The translations under genes were made by a program, and so were the position numbers. 64,000 bases of DNA from Bdellovibrio reynosensis (GTDB taxonomy: Bacteria > Bdellovibrionota > Bdellovibrionia > Bdellovibrionales > Bdellovibrionaceae), in the NCBI RefSeq assembly GCF_022814725.1, contig NZ_CP093442.1, positions 1,550,001-1,614,000 on the forward strand, in the 5' to 3' direction. Position 1 is the first letter of the stretch. The number at the start of each line of letters is the position of its first letter. The notes beneath the pieces were generated by a model. That model saw nothing but the letters and a program-made list of their open reading frames with translations, searched no databases and had not been told where the DNA came from. Of the stretch, positions 35,487-43,790 are shown one piece after another.

Positions 35487-36893
35487 TTATTCCTTTTTCG
35501 CCTTAGGTTCTAAACTAATAATAGAGCGTTGAGTTTGTTGCATATATTTTTCAGCAACACGTTTGATGTCTTCAGCAGTGACCGCCTGATATCTTTCTAA
35601 ATCCGTGAACAGGCTTTGATAACTTCCAGTCACGATTTCATTCACCGCTAAGGAGCGAGCTTTTCCGTCCATGGTTCTTAAACCATCAACTAGGTCCTTC
35701 ATCACTTGAGTTTTAGCTTTTTCAAGTTCGCTTTCAGAAACCTTTTGATTTCTTAGTTTATAAATTTCGTTATAAACCACGTCCAAAGCTTCTTGAATGC
35801 CCATACCTGGCTTAACTGCCGCACCCACACCCATCACACCTGAATCTTGAAGGGCGCGGTTATAAGCATAAGCAGAAGTGGCGATTTGTTTTTGGTATAC
35901 CAAGCGTTTGTGCAGACGGCTTGAGCTGCCATAACCTAAGATATTCATCGCTAAATCCAAAGCATACATATCTGGATCACTTTGTTTTGGACTGCGGAAA
36001 GCGACGATGAAGGAACTATTTTGCACGTCCTTTTTCAACGTCGCATTCAGTTGAACCTTCTGCGCTGGTTCTTCGGGATATTTTCTTTCCGGCAAAGGAC
36101 GTGAAGGCAACTGGCCATAATACTTTTCAATCAGGCTTTTTACTTTCGAAGTTTTGAAGTCACCAACCAAAACTAGAACAGCATTATTCGGTACGTAGTA
36201 CGTGTTATAAAAAAAGCGCAACTTTTCAGAATCATAAGCTGCGATGTCTTTCATGTACCCGATCACTGGCCACTTATAAGAATGAACTTTGAACAATGTT
36301 CCCATCATTAATTCATTCATTAGACCCATTGGATTGTTATCAACTCTCCAGCGCCGCTCCTCTGCCACGACTTCTTTTTCACTTTTAAGATCATCCGGGC
36401 TGATAAGAAGCGAACTCATACGGTCCACTTCCATATCCATCACCAATTCTAACTTCGAACTTGGAAGATCTTCGTAAAAACCTGTGTAGTCATTGGATGT
36501 GAAGGCATTGTTAGTTATACCGTTTTCATGGAAAATACGGTCAAAGGATTTACCGTCGTACTTCTTGGCACCCTTAAACATCATATGTTCAAGCATGTGC
36601 GCCGCCCCCGTCACACCAGGATATTCATCACGGGAACCCACACGGTACCAAGTGTGATAGCTCACCATCGGGACAGAGTGGTCTTCTAACAAAATCACCG
36701 TCAGTCCGTTTGGCAAAACAAACTTTGTAACTGGAAGAGAAATCTTAAGATCGTCTTTAGAGCTCCATCCTTTAATGGCACCGATAACATCAGCTTTCTT
36801 GCTATCTTTAACTGCAGACGGAGTAGGTTCGACGGCGTAAGCAGAAGCAGCAATGCTTAAGCCTACAAATAAAATTGAAAAACGTGTCTTCAT
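35487..36893 (-). CDS. M16-family zinc peptidase, catalytic subunit
   Basis: A 468-residue exported peptidase with a signal peptide ending near SAYA. The inverted zinc motif HMLEH is present near residue 102, in the usual GAAHMLEHMMFKG setting. The distal Glu ligand lies in VVAEERRWR. The second M16 domain has the typical YYVPNNAVLVLVGDF. It is paired with the inactive M16 gene immediately downstream. The substrates are probably periplasmic peptides. Confidence 0.93.
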   Translation of the reverse strand: MKTRFSILFVGLSIAASAYAVEPTPSAVKDSKKADVIGAIKGWSSKDDLKISLPVTKFVLPNGLTVILLEDHSVPMVSYHTWYRVGSRDEYPGVTGAAHMLEHMMFKGAKKYDGKSFDRIFHENGITNNAFTSNDYTGFYEDLPSSKLELVMDMEVDRMSSLLISPDDLKSEKEVVAEERRWRVDNNPMGLMNELMMGTLFKVHSYKWPVIGYMKDIAAYDSEKLRFFYNTYYVPNNAVLVLVGDFKTSKVKSLIEKYYGQLPSRPLPERKYPEEPAQKVQLNATLKKDVQNSSFIVAFRSPKQSDPDMYALDLAMNILGYGSSSRLHKRLVYQKQIATSAYAYNRALQDSGVMGVGAAVKPGMGIQEALDVVYNEIYKLRNQKVSESELEKAKTQVMKDLVDGLRTMDGKARSLAVNEIVTGSYQSLFTDLERYQAVTAEDIKRVAEKYMQQTQRSIISLEPKAKKE

Positions 36894-37019
36894 GCTAGAA
36901 CTTCTTTCGTTGAAAAATCCGACCTTCCTAGTGTGAAACTCTGGGAAGCGGAGATCAACGAAATGCGGCTAGTTAAGACTTTTGGCAGAGCTTGGATATA
37001 AGAAATTACCGAGAGACAA

Positions 37020-37146
37020 GGGTTGACGAGAAGTGGGCATATGCAAGGCGGAAGGGATTTCGCGAAATGGAGGCGTACCTGTAAGGTACGCCGGAGAGAA
37101 GCGAAAGCCCTGACAACGCAGTCAGATGCTCGCTTATCGTCGACCC
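37020..37146. repeat. structured intergenic repeat, copy C
   Basis: A 127-nt member of the same family. The outer helix runs from GGGTTGACGAGAAGTGGGCAT to ATGCTCGCTTATCGTCGACCC and pairs at 20 of 21 positions. The middle helix is AGGGATTTCGC with GCGAAAGCCCT (10 of 11). The tip is GCGTACC-TGTAA-GGTACGC. The unpaired blocks ATGCAAGGCGGA, CGGAGAGAA and ACAACGCAGTCAG are kept. It ends 1 nt from the fliL-type stop codon. The left flank TACCGAGAGACAAG matches that of copy A. I see no other feature in 36894-37019. Confidence 0.88.
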
Positions 37147-37147
37147 G

Positions 37148-37657
37148 TTACTGAACCACGAAGTCAGAGAAGAATACATCCTTTACAACACCCTGTTTCA
37201 GGATGCCATTCACTTCACCGGCAATTTTATCTTTCAGGAAAAGTTTGCCTTGAATGCTGTCTAAATCAGCAAAAGCTTTTTCATTTAAAAGACGTACGAT
37301 ACGGTCACGGGCCTTAGCGCGGTTTTCAGGCTCCATCACCTCTTCAAAACCATCTTGCCCCAACATTTGTAAATTCACTTCAAGTCGGATCGTGCGCTTT
37401 GGTTCGCCACCCAAGTTCACGGTGAATTTTTCCATCGTGTAAATAAGAGGTCCCGCGCCTTCAGTGCTTTCAACTGAAGCAAGTTCGCGGTCGGCTTGCT
37501 CTTCGCTGATAGATGGATTTTCCCATCCCATCGTCGAGGCATAGACCATGTACCCGCCCGCTCCCATCATCGCAAGATTCAAGACGGCAAACGCCACCTG
37601 TAAGAGCTTTCCCAAGTTCTTTGGTTTTGCTGCTGCTTGTTCTTGTTTTTCTGCCAT
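37148..37657 (-). CDS. fliL: FliL-type flagellar basal-body protein
   Basis: A 169-residue single-pass inner-membrane protein near the flagellar stator. A short cytoplasmic tail is followed by a helix (about residues 17-38), a linker, and the periplasmic FliL domain: YTMEKFTVNLGGEPKRTIRL, an RDRIVRLLNEK stretch and C-terminal VVKDVFFSDFVVQ, the usual ending. It is not in a flagellar operon here. The repeat copy C follows its stop by one nucleotide. Confidence 0.9.
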   Translation of the reverse strand: MAEKQEQAAAKPKNLGKLLQVAFAVLNLAMMGAGGYMVYASTMGWENPSISEEQADRELASVESTEGAGPLIYTMEKFTVNLGGEPKRTIRLEVNLQMLGQDGFEEVMEPENRAKARDRIVRLLNEKAFADLDSIQGKLFLKDKIAGEVNGILKQGVVKDVFFSDFVVQ

Positions 37658-37790
37658 GTAAACCTCTTGTCATAGAAACTATCGGTGAAACAGGCGAAGG
37701 TCTTAAGATGTAAGACCACAATTCTGGACAATTTTTAATGGATGAATGTCTATGAAAATGACTAAGCATTGGACACAAAGACCCTAACAC

Positions 37791-37821
37791 TTGACAAGAA
37801 TGCACTGTATTGAAGCATAAT
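37791..37821 (+). promoter_or_regulatory. candidate promoter of the L,D-transpeptidase gene
   Basis: TTGACA (37791-37796) and CATAAT (37816-37821) are 19 nt apart, slightly long. The ATG at 37829 lies only 7 nt after the -10 box and has no Shine-Dalgarno, so the mRNA may be leaderless. Confidence 0.45.
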
Positions 37822-37828
37822 AAAGACT

Positions 37829-38821
37829 ATGAGGTTTAGGTTCTCAGGCGTTGCTTTATTGTTTTTTACTCTTCCGCTTTTTGCTGAAGAGCCTTCTCGC
37901 ATTGAGACACCTGAACTTCTTCCTGCACCGCTTTTACAAATCTCTGAAACAGAAGCTTTTTCCCGCTACGTTTTTCTAGTTGATAAAGAGCAACGTAAGC
38001 TCACCGTGTTTGAACGTAATGGTGAAAAGATCAAAAAGGTTGAAGAATACCCAGCTGACATCGGTAAAAAAGGTGGCAACAAAACCAAACGTGACGACCA
38101 CAAAACTCCAGAGGGCATTTACTTCTTAGAGAAGAAATTAACTCAACCGAAAATTCCGTTCAGTCTTTATGGAGCTTTGGCGTTTACTACGAACTATCCA
38201 AATCTTTTTGATCAGCGCGAGCATAAAACGGGCTCTGGCATTTGGCTTCACGCCATCCCTGACACAGTTCCGTTAACTCGTGGATCCCGCGGTTGCGTGG
38301 TTGTTAGAAATGAAGTGATCAAAAAGTTAGAAGATTATATTAAGCTGGGTGAAACGCCGATCTTGATCTTTGATCAAGTGAGCTATGTTACTAAAGATCA
38401 GCATGAACAGCGCCGTGTTCAAATGAACTCTTTTATTGAAGGCTGGCGCAATGCTTGAGAAAACCAAGACATCGAAAAGTACATGAGCTTTTACGATCAA
38501 GACTTCAAAGCTCCAGGTTTTAATTTCACTAGCTGGAAAGCCCACAAAGCTAACTTAAAGACTAAGTACGAATTTATCAAAGTACGTTTGTCACAACCTT
38601 ATATCGTAGCTCACAATGATCAGTTGCTAGTTAAGACGTTACAGCGCTATGAATCTGACCAGCACGTGGATTATGGAGTTAAGACTATTTACGCTTTAAA
38701 ATCAGGCGACACTTATAAAATCATCCGTGAAGAGTGGACTCCATTTAGTCAGCAAGAAGTCAGCGCTGCGATCGCTCGAGGCGATTCAATTACTGCGCAA
38801 GCTAATCAATCTCAGCAGTAG
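37829..38821 (+). pseudogene. L,D-transpeptidase with NTF2-like tail, interrupted by in-frame TGA
   Basis: One frame of 331 codons broken by a TGA at 38456-38458. The first part (209 residues) has a signal peptide and a YkuD L,D-transpeptidase domain with the catalytic His (WLHAIP) and Cys in SRGCVVV. After the TGA the same frame continues without a gap as ENQDIEKYMSFYDQDF, an NTF2-like C-terminal domain found fused to such enzymes. The flanking GWRNA-stop-ENQDIEKYM suggests TGA replaced a Trp TGG. The first product alone keeps the whole catalytic domain, so it may still work. A mutation, sequencing error or readthrough are all possible. I saw no selenocysteine signal. Confidence 0.75.
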
Positions 38822-38860
38822 TCCCTAGTAAAATAATACGGAATAGTTATCACATAAAAC

Positions 38861-38877
38861 CGTCTCAGACTGAGACG
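38861..38877. other. hairpin after the transpeptidase frame
   Basis: CGTCTCAG (38861-38868) pairs with CTGAGACG (38870-38877). No T-run follows. Two similar direct repeats, (G/C)GAATAGTTAT, flank it at 38840 and near 38917. Confidence 0.45.
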
Positions 38878-38932
38878 AACCTGGACTTTATTATTTAGCA
38901 AAGCTCATTAAAAGCCGAATAGTTATATACAA

Positions 38933-40771
38933 ATGGCACTTTTGAACGTCGGCTTTTTCCATTTTGTTATCGCACTTATGTTCGTGATCCTGACCACGGG
39001 ATGCACGATGGACGCTATCGTTGCTAATTTAACCAGCGAACCCCCCGCCGACCTTACTGAACCCTCTGAAGACATCCCGGTAGAACCTAAAGGCACCTTC
39101 CCTATCGGCAAAACAAAATATCCGTTTGTACAGCCAGCTAGTATGCTCTTTACGCCCGAAGGACATCTCCTTGTCGCATCTGCAGGTGAAGGCGCATTTA
39201 CGGTGCAAAAATATAATGTCAGTGATGACACACTGATCATGGGATTTGGGCCTTCTGGCTATACCGATGCGGAAATATCTACACCAGAAAAAATCGGCTT
39301 AGATCCAAGCGGAAACATTTACGTTCTAGAGGTAGGACAAAATCAATTCAAAGTCTTTAGTTCCACTGGGACTTTCATTCGCAAAGTGGGAAGCTCGGGC
39401 GCAGCTGCAGGACAATTTAACGGCGCTGTCGATTTATCTATCGATAAAAACGGATTGATTTACGTCGCAGAATGTACAAACGACCGAATCCAAGTTTTAA
39501 ATGCGAATGGCACCTTTAATAAGTATATTGGAACTGCAGGAACCGGGAACGGACAATTGGATTGTCCAACCAGTGTATTTATCGATGAAAACCTAAATGT
39601 TTTCGTTGGTGATCATAATAACAGACGCATTCAGAAATTTGATTCATCTGGTGCGTATGTTTTGAAGTTTGGTTCGAATGGCAATGGCCCGGGGCAATTC
39701 AATTCTGTCACAAGAGTGCGAGTGAATTCGTTAGGTGAAATTTTTGTCTTAGATAGAACTCTTAAAAAAATAAATAAATTTTCTGGTACTGGTACCTTTA
39801 TCTCGTCCTTCACCGGCGATCCCGCAAACCCTATCACCTATCCCTGGGATATTTATGTTGATAGCAGTGATAACGTTTACGTAAGTGATGCTTTAAAAGT
39901 TCTGATTACTATGATGGATAAAGACGGCGTTTTTATTAAAAACTATGCCGACTACACTGCTACGGAAAAAGATATCGGTAAACCGACGGGACTATTCGTC
40001 GACTCGGAAGATAATATTTTTGTCACTCAAGGTGTCGACACATCTACTCCGCAAAGAGTTCTAAAATTCGATAAATACGGAGTCAAACAAGGAAGTTTCG
40101 GAACGAACGGAACCAACGATGGTGAATTTACTTACGCTTTTGCCAGTGCTACTGACAGTCAAGGTCGTATCTATACAACTGACGCTGCACTTTACCGCGT
40201 GGTAAAACGCGAAGCTGATGGAACCTTTATCTCTCACTTTGGTTCCAACGGTATGGGTCAGGGTGAATTTTTAGCTCCAGGCGCAATCTTCATCGACAAG
40301 TTCGATAAGGTGTATGTTGCGGATGCCAACAATCCGCGCATTCAAATCTTTGACACTGCCGGTACTTATCTAACTGAATTCGGCAGTTCGGGACCAGGTC
40401 AACTCGGTGGTCCTTCTGCCATGTTCATAGATAAAGATGGATATATTTTCGTCGCAGACTTGTCAGGTTTCGTCTTTAAATTTAATTCTGCAGGTACTTT
40501 TCAATTTAAATTCGCAGCTCCGCAATCCTACGGCATTGTTGTCGATGCCGCCGGTAACATCTATGTTTCTGATTTCTTCACTAACTCTATTAAGAAGTAC
40601 GATAGTGGCGGAAATTTAGTCTTAATTATCGGCGGCCCTGGACAAGTGGTTGGAAAACTTTCCGCTCCGACAGGATTGGGCATCGACTCTAAAGGCAACA
40701 TTTTTGTTACAGAACTTTACAACCGCCGCGTCCAGAAGTTCAGTCCGCTCGGAATACCACTTCTTGAGTAA
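38933..40771 (+). CDS. NHL-repeat beta-propeller lipoprotein
   Basis: A 612-residue lipoprotein (lipobox LTTGC, Cys about residue 24). From residue about 55 it is built of ten or so NHL repeats, each with the pattern G-x-G-Q-(F/L) followed by P..., then IYV(A/S)(D/E) and (R/N)RIQ(K/V)F. This gives one or two beta-propellers, probably for protein or carbohydrate contact at the cell surface or in the periplasm. There is no Shine-Dalgarno at the ATG; a later start at 38978 would also keep the lipobox. Function is unknown. Confidence 0.88.
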   Translation: MALLNVGFFHFVIALMFVILTTGCTMDAIVANLTSEPPADLTEPSEDIPVEPKGTFPIGKTKYPFVQPASMLFTPEGHLLVASAGEGAFTVQKYNVSDDTLIMGFGPSGYTDAEISTPEKIGLDPSGNIYVLEVGQNQFKVFSSTGTFIRKVGSSGAAAGQFNGAVDLSIDKNGLIYVAECTNDRIQVLNANGTFNKYIGTAGTGNGQLDCPTSVFIDENLNVFVGDHNNRRIQKFDSSGAYVLKFGSNGNGPGQFNSVTRVRVNSLGEIFVLDRTLKKINKFSGTGTFISSFTGDPANPITYPWDIYVDSSDNVYVSDALKVLITMMDKDGVFIKNYADYTATEKDIGKPTGLFVDSEDNIFVTQGVDTSTPQRVLKFDKYGVKQGSFGTNGTNDGEFTYAFASATDSQGRIYTTDAALYRVVKREADGTFISHFGSNGMGQGEFLAPGAIFIDKFDKVYVADANNPRIQIFDTAGTYLTEFGSSGPGQLGGPSAMFIDKDGYIFVADLSGFVFKFNSAGTFQFKFAAPQSYGIVVDAAGNIYVSDFFTNSIKKYDSGGNLVLIIGGPGQVVGKLSAPTGLGIDSKGNIFVTELYNRRVQKFSPLGIPLLE

Positions 40772-40910
40772 CATATTGCCGCCGAATAAACATTATTTAC
40801 CATAACCCTTGTCTCCCAAAATCTCACTCTGGGTAATGTTGTAGTTCATAGGGGCCGATGAATTCAGAGGACCATTTGTTAAGCCGATAAACTATGAGCA
40901 TAACAAATAA

Positions 40911-40945
40911 AAAAGCCTGCTCTTTGAAAGCAGGCTTTTTTTATT
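40911..40945. terminator. bidirectional intrinsic terminator
   Basis: GCCTGCT (40915-40921) pairs with AGCAGGC (40929-40935), with an A-run before and seven T after. An additional ATTTGTTA/TAACAAAT stem lies just upstream (40874-40908). Confidence 0.85.
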
Positions 40946-40967
40946 TTTGAATTTCACTATGTTGAAA

Positions 40968-41159
40968 CTAGTGAGATTCGTCAGATGAAGAAGAAGCGTT
41001 CTTTCCATCAATAGTGAACTTCTCAACGTTGTGAGCAAGATCTGGAAGAGACTCTAGGTGCTTTTGCAATTCTTCTTTAGACATCTCACCAACAGTTACG
41101 TTTCTTTCAGTAAGACGTTTATCAAACTTCAAATTTTTATTAGCTTGAGCTAAAGACAC
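40968..41159 (-). CDS. small soluble protein of unknown function
   Basis: A 63-residue protein. AGGAG stands about 8 nt before the GTG start, and a terminator follows the stop, so the frame is credible. It is hydrophilic, helical in the middle (KEELQKHLESLPDLAHNVEKF) and ends with a Ser/Asp-rich tail (SSSSDESH). It has no signal peptide and no known family. Confidence 0.68.
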   Translation of the reverse strand: MSLAQANKNLKFDKRLTERNVTVGEMSKEELQKHLESLPDLAHNVEKFTIDGKNASSSSDESH

Positions 41160-41269
41160 AGTAATCTCCTTGTAGATAGGCTAATTTTATAGCCGAATTA
41201 AAAGGCAAAGACAAGAATTCAGATGGGGCTAAAAAGCCCCTGAAACCCCGGTAAAATCGCTATTAAGGC

Positions 41270-42025
41270 CTAATTCCAGTATTTTGGCGGCTTGTCCTTG
41301 GATGATTTCTCGTTATCCACGACAAGGCGAAGGTTTCGACCTTTAGATTTGGTGCGACGATTCTGATTATTGCGGTCGATCCAAGATTTAGATTTTAAGC
41401 AGATATATCCTGAAACCAAGCCACCAAGATGGGCCAAGTAAGCCACTTCCCCGCCGGAAACCGAAGAAGTCATCATCGAAGCCAGTTGGACAAGGCCCAT
41501 AAGAGCCACAAAATAACGGGTCTTCATTGGGAACAGCATAAAGAAGTAAACAATTCTTTCGCCGAACAAAATCCCTTGGGCCAATAGCAATCCAAAGATC
41601 GCACCTGAGGCACCGATCACTGGAACGATTAAGCCTGTTTGCGACCCCGTAGCCAAGGCCCATCCCCACACGCCCAAGCAGTAAAGAATCGCAGCACCAA
41701 CACCAGAAACAAAATAATAGATTAAGAAAAATCTCGTGCCCCAACGCTGTTCAAGCTCAGCTCCGAAGAACCACAGCATTAACATGTTGAACAAGATGTG
41801 AGTCACCTGCATCGAGTGCAGGAACATGTAGGTAAAGATCTGCCAGATATTAAAATCAAAAAGAACTTTGCCAGGGTAAAGGCCAAAGATCGACGTAAAA
41901 GGAATTTTTAAAAATCCTTCCACAATGACTTGAATAACAAACCATACCGCTACATTGATGATCAGCAACCACTTCACTGCAGGAGTCATGGGAGCTGTTT
42001 GAAAAGTTACGCCGCCTCTATTCAT
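41270..42025 (-). CDS. rhomboid-family intramembrane serine protease
   Basis: A 251-residue inner-membrane protease with six predicted helices. The catalytic Ser is in GASGAIFG and the catalytic His in YLAHLGGLVSGY. A WQIFTYMFLHS segment and a helix ending MLWFFGAELEQRWG are also typical. The start overlaps the end of the HIT gene by 8 nt. Rhombosortase-type processing of tail-anchored proteins, such as the one at 32413, is one possibility but is only inference. Confidence 0.93.
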   Translation of the reverse strand: MNRGGVTFQTAPMTPAVKWLLIINVAVWFVIQVIVEGFLKIPFTSIFGLYPGKVLFDFNIWQIFTYMFLHSMQVTHILFNMLMLWFFGAELEQRWGTRFFLIYYFVSGVGAAILYCLGVWGWALATGSQTGLIVPVIGASGAIFGLLLAQGILFGERIVYFFMLFPMKTRYFVALMGLVQLASMMTSSVSGGEVAYLAHLGGLVSGYICLKSKSWIDRNNQNRRTKSKGRNLRLVVDNEKSSKDKPPKYWN

Positions 42026-42629
42026 ATTTTTTTAAAATACTCCAAAGCTTATCGTAGGTCTGCTCAAGACTTTCAACCAAGACCTTAGTCTCTGCTATCA
42101 GCGGAAAGAAATTAAGGTCCCCCGCCCATCTCGGAATCAAATGGTAATGCAAATGTTCTGGAATGCCAGCACCAGCAACAGCACCATGATTCAAACCTAA
42201 GTTAATGCCACCAGGCTGGTAGGCTTCATGTAAAGCTGCCATCACAAAACGAATGGTATTTTGCAAATCCGTGTATTCTTCATCGCTAAGTTTTAACAAG
42301 TCCCCACAGTGACGTTGTGGCAGAACCAAAACATGTCCACTGTTATAAGGAAATTTGTTAAGTACCACCATTGAATGTTTTGATTTAAAAACACAAAGAG
42401 TATCGAAAGAAGCTTCACTGCCAGCAGCTTTACAGAATACGCAACCCTCGGGTTTAATCAGTTTACGCACATATTTCATGCGATCTGGCCTAAAAAGAAC
42501 GTCTCTTTCTAAAGGCCAAACTTCACTGTTGATTTTAATCTGGGCAGCCGAAGAAGCTGGTGCTGGCTTCTTGGTTTTTTTTGTAGCTATTTTTTTCTTA
42601 GCTGTTATCGGCTTCTTCTTTTTTGCCAT
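42018..42629 (-). CDS. HIT-family nucleotide hydrolase or phosphorylase with Lys-rich tail
   Basis: A 203-residue protein. A basic N-terminal tail of about 28 residues (AKKK, ATKKTKKPAP) looks like a nucleic-acid-binding histone-H1-type extension. The HIT domain has the zinc-like CVFC pair, then the signature EHLHYHLIPRW, where the middle His acts as nucleophile. Ap4A phosphorylase-like or Ap4A hydrolase-like activity is probable. It is coupled to rhomboid (8-nt overlap) and lies 8 nt downstream of sppA. Confidence 0.9.
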   Translation of the reverse strand: MAKKKKPITAKKKIATKKTKKPAPASSAAQIKINSEVWPLERDVLFRPDRMKYVRKLIKPEGCVFCKAAGSEASFDTLCVFKSKHSMVVLNKFPYNSGHVLVLPQRHCGDLLKLSDEEYTDLQNTIRFVMAALHEAYQPGGINLGLNHGAVAGAGIPEHLHYHLIPRWAGDLNFFPLIAETKVLVESLEQTYDKLWSILKKYE

Positions 42630-42637
42630 GAACTGAA

Positions 42638-43606
42638 TTACTCCCAGTAGCCTGGCATAAGCATTAGCGGTTGGTTTAAGAATTTAGATCTTAAAACAAA
42701 CTTAAATGCGCCTTCGATATTGGCACCGAAGTTTTGGCTTTTTAAAATATCGCTATAGTCAGCTAGCGAATTCACATCATCATCCATGTCGGAATTACCG
42801 AAATCAAAGATGCTCATGCGTTTTTTTGGAATTTCGAAAACGTCGTAGTCGTCACCCAATTTTGCTGTTTCCGCTGCAAGCTTTACAGCGTCTTCGTAAA
42901 AACCTTCTTGATCAGCAAAACCCATTTTTACCGCGGTAGCCCCAGTGAAGACACGGCCGTCAGCGTATTCAGCAACGACTTCTTCTTTTAATTTTCTTTC
43001 AGTCATCACTGTTGTTTTAAATTGAGCATAAACTTCGTCGATCATGCTTTGGAACAAGGCTTTTTCATCGTCACGCATAGATCTGTACTCTGCTCCAGAA
43101 TCCTTGAATCGGCCTGAAGTGATTGAATAACGAGAGATCTTAGCCCACTCATAAAGTTTTTCGATGTTCGCAAATTCCATGATCACACCGATGGACCCAA
43201 CGAGTGCTCCTGGTGCTACGACGATCTTATCGCAGCCTACAGCTGAATAATAAGCGCCCGAAGCCATGACTCCGGTGCTTACACAGATCACCGGTTTTTT
43301 AAGCTCTTCACGAACACGCTTGATGGAAGCAAAGATTTCTTGGGAAGGACCCACCGCCCCGCCCGGAGAGTTAATCACGATCAATATCGCTTTTACTTTA
43401 TCTTCGTCCTTATACTTATCTAAGTTCTTAAGAAATTTTTTGCCGTTAAGAATAACGCCATTCAATTCAAGCTGAAGAATCGAGTTACGGGAAGTCAGGC
43501 GCTTTTCCGGTTCACCAAAGAAATCACCGCTTAATTTTAGCAAAGCGCCGATACCAACAAAGATAAGAAAAATAACGATGAGTTTTTTTAAGAAACTGCC
43601 CTTCAT
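42638..43606 (-). CDS. sppA: signal peptide peptidase SppA, short form
   Basis: A 322-residue S49 peptidase that degrades membrane-bound signal peptides. One N-terminal helix (about residues 7-25) anchors it. The core has INSPGGAVGPSQEI, the nucleophile Ser in GVMASGAYYSA, and the general-base Lys region near SGRFKDSGAEYR. It is the single-domain type. It is the first gene of sppA-HIT-rhomboid, downstream of rpsA but separated from it by a terminator. Confidence 0.93.
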   Translation of the reverse strand: MKGSFLKKLIVIFLIFVGIGALLKLSGDFFGEPEKRLTSRNSILQLELNGVILNGKKFLKNLDKYKDEDKVKAILIVINSPGGAVGPSQEIFASIKRVREELKKPVICVSTGVMASGAYYSAVGCDKIVVAPGALVGSIGVIMEFANIEKLYEWAKISRYSITSGRFKDSGAEYRSMRDDEKALFQSMIDEVYAQFKTTVMTERKLKEEVVAEYADGRVFTGATAVKMGFADQEGFYEDAVKLAAETAKLGDDYDVFEIPKKRMSIFDFGNSDMDDDVNSLADYSDILKSQNFGANIEGAFKFVLRSKFLNQPLMLMPGYWE

Positions 43607-43678
43607 AGCTGCACCCTCGAAACGTACTTGTTTGAAAATAGAAGTCCGCTTTTTAAATGCGCCAAATTTCAGGCATAA

Positions 43679-43709
43679 AAAAAGGGACCTTTTAAAGGGT
43701 CCCTTTTTA
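43679..43709. terminator. intrinsic terminator between rpsA and sppA
   Basis: GGGACC (43684-43689) pairs with GGTCCC (43698-43703), with flanking A- and T-runs. It is the last of three hairpins met by the rpsA transcript. Confidence 0.8.
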
Positions 43710-43723
43710 TGAGTTCTCAGTCA

Positions 43724-43781
43724 ACGAGTCCTCGATGAGAGGACTCGTCACGCCGTAGTTGCGCGTAGCGCAACGAAGGCG
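43724..43781 (-). other. two hairpins in the rpsA 3' region
   Basis: ACGAGTCCTC (43724-43733) pairs with GAGGACTCGT (43739-43748). GTTGCGC (43758-43764) pairs with GCGCAAC (43768-43774), extended by CGCC/GGCG. Read on the rpsA strand they follow a TCCTCCTTCC stretch right after the stop codon, which resembles the anti-Shine-Dalgarno sequence. Confidence 0.6.
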
Positions 43782-43790
43782 GAAGGAGGA

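Noticed and set aside
38483-38821. Separate 112-residue gene
   Set aside because: It is in frame with, and directly continues, the L,D-transpeptidase across one TGA, so I treat it as the second part of that gene.
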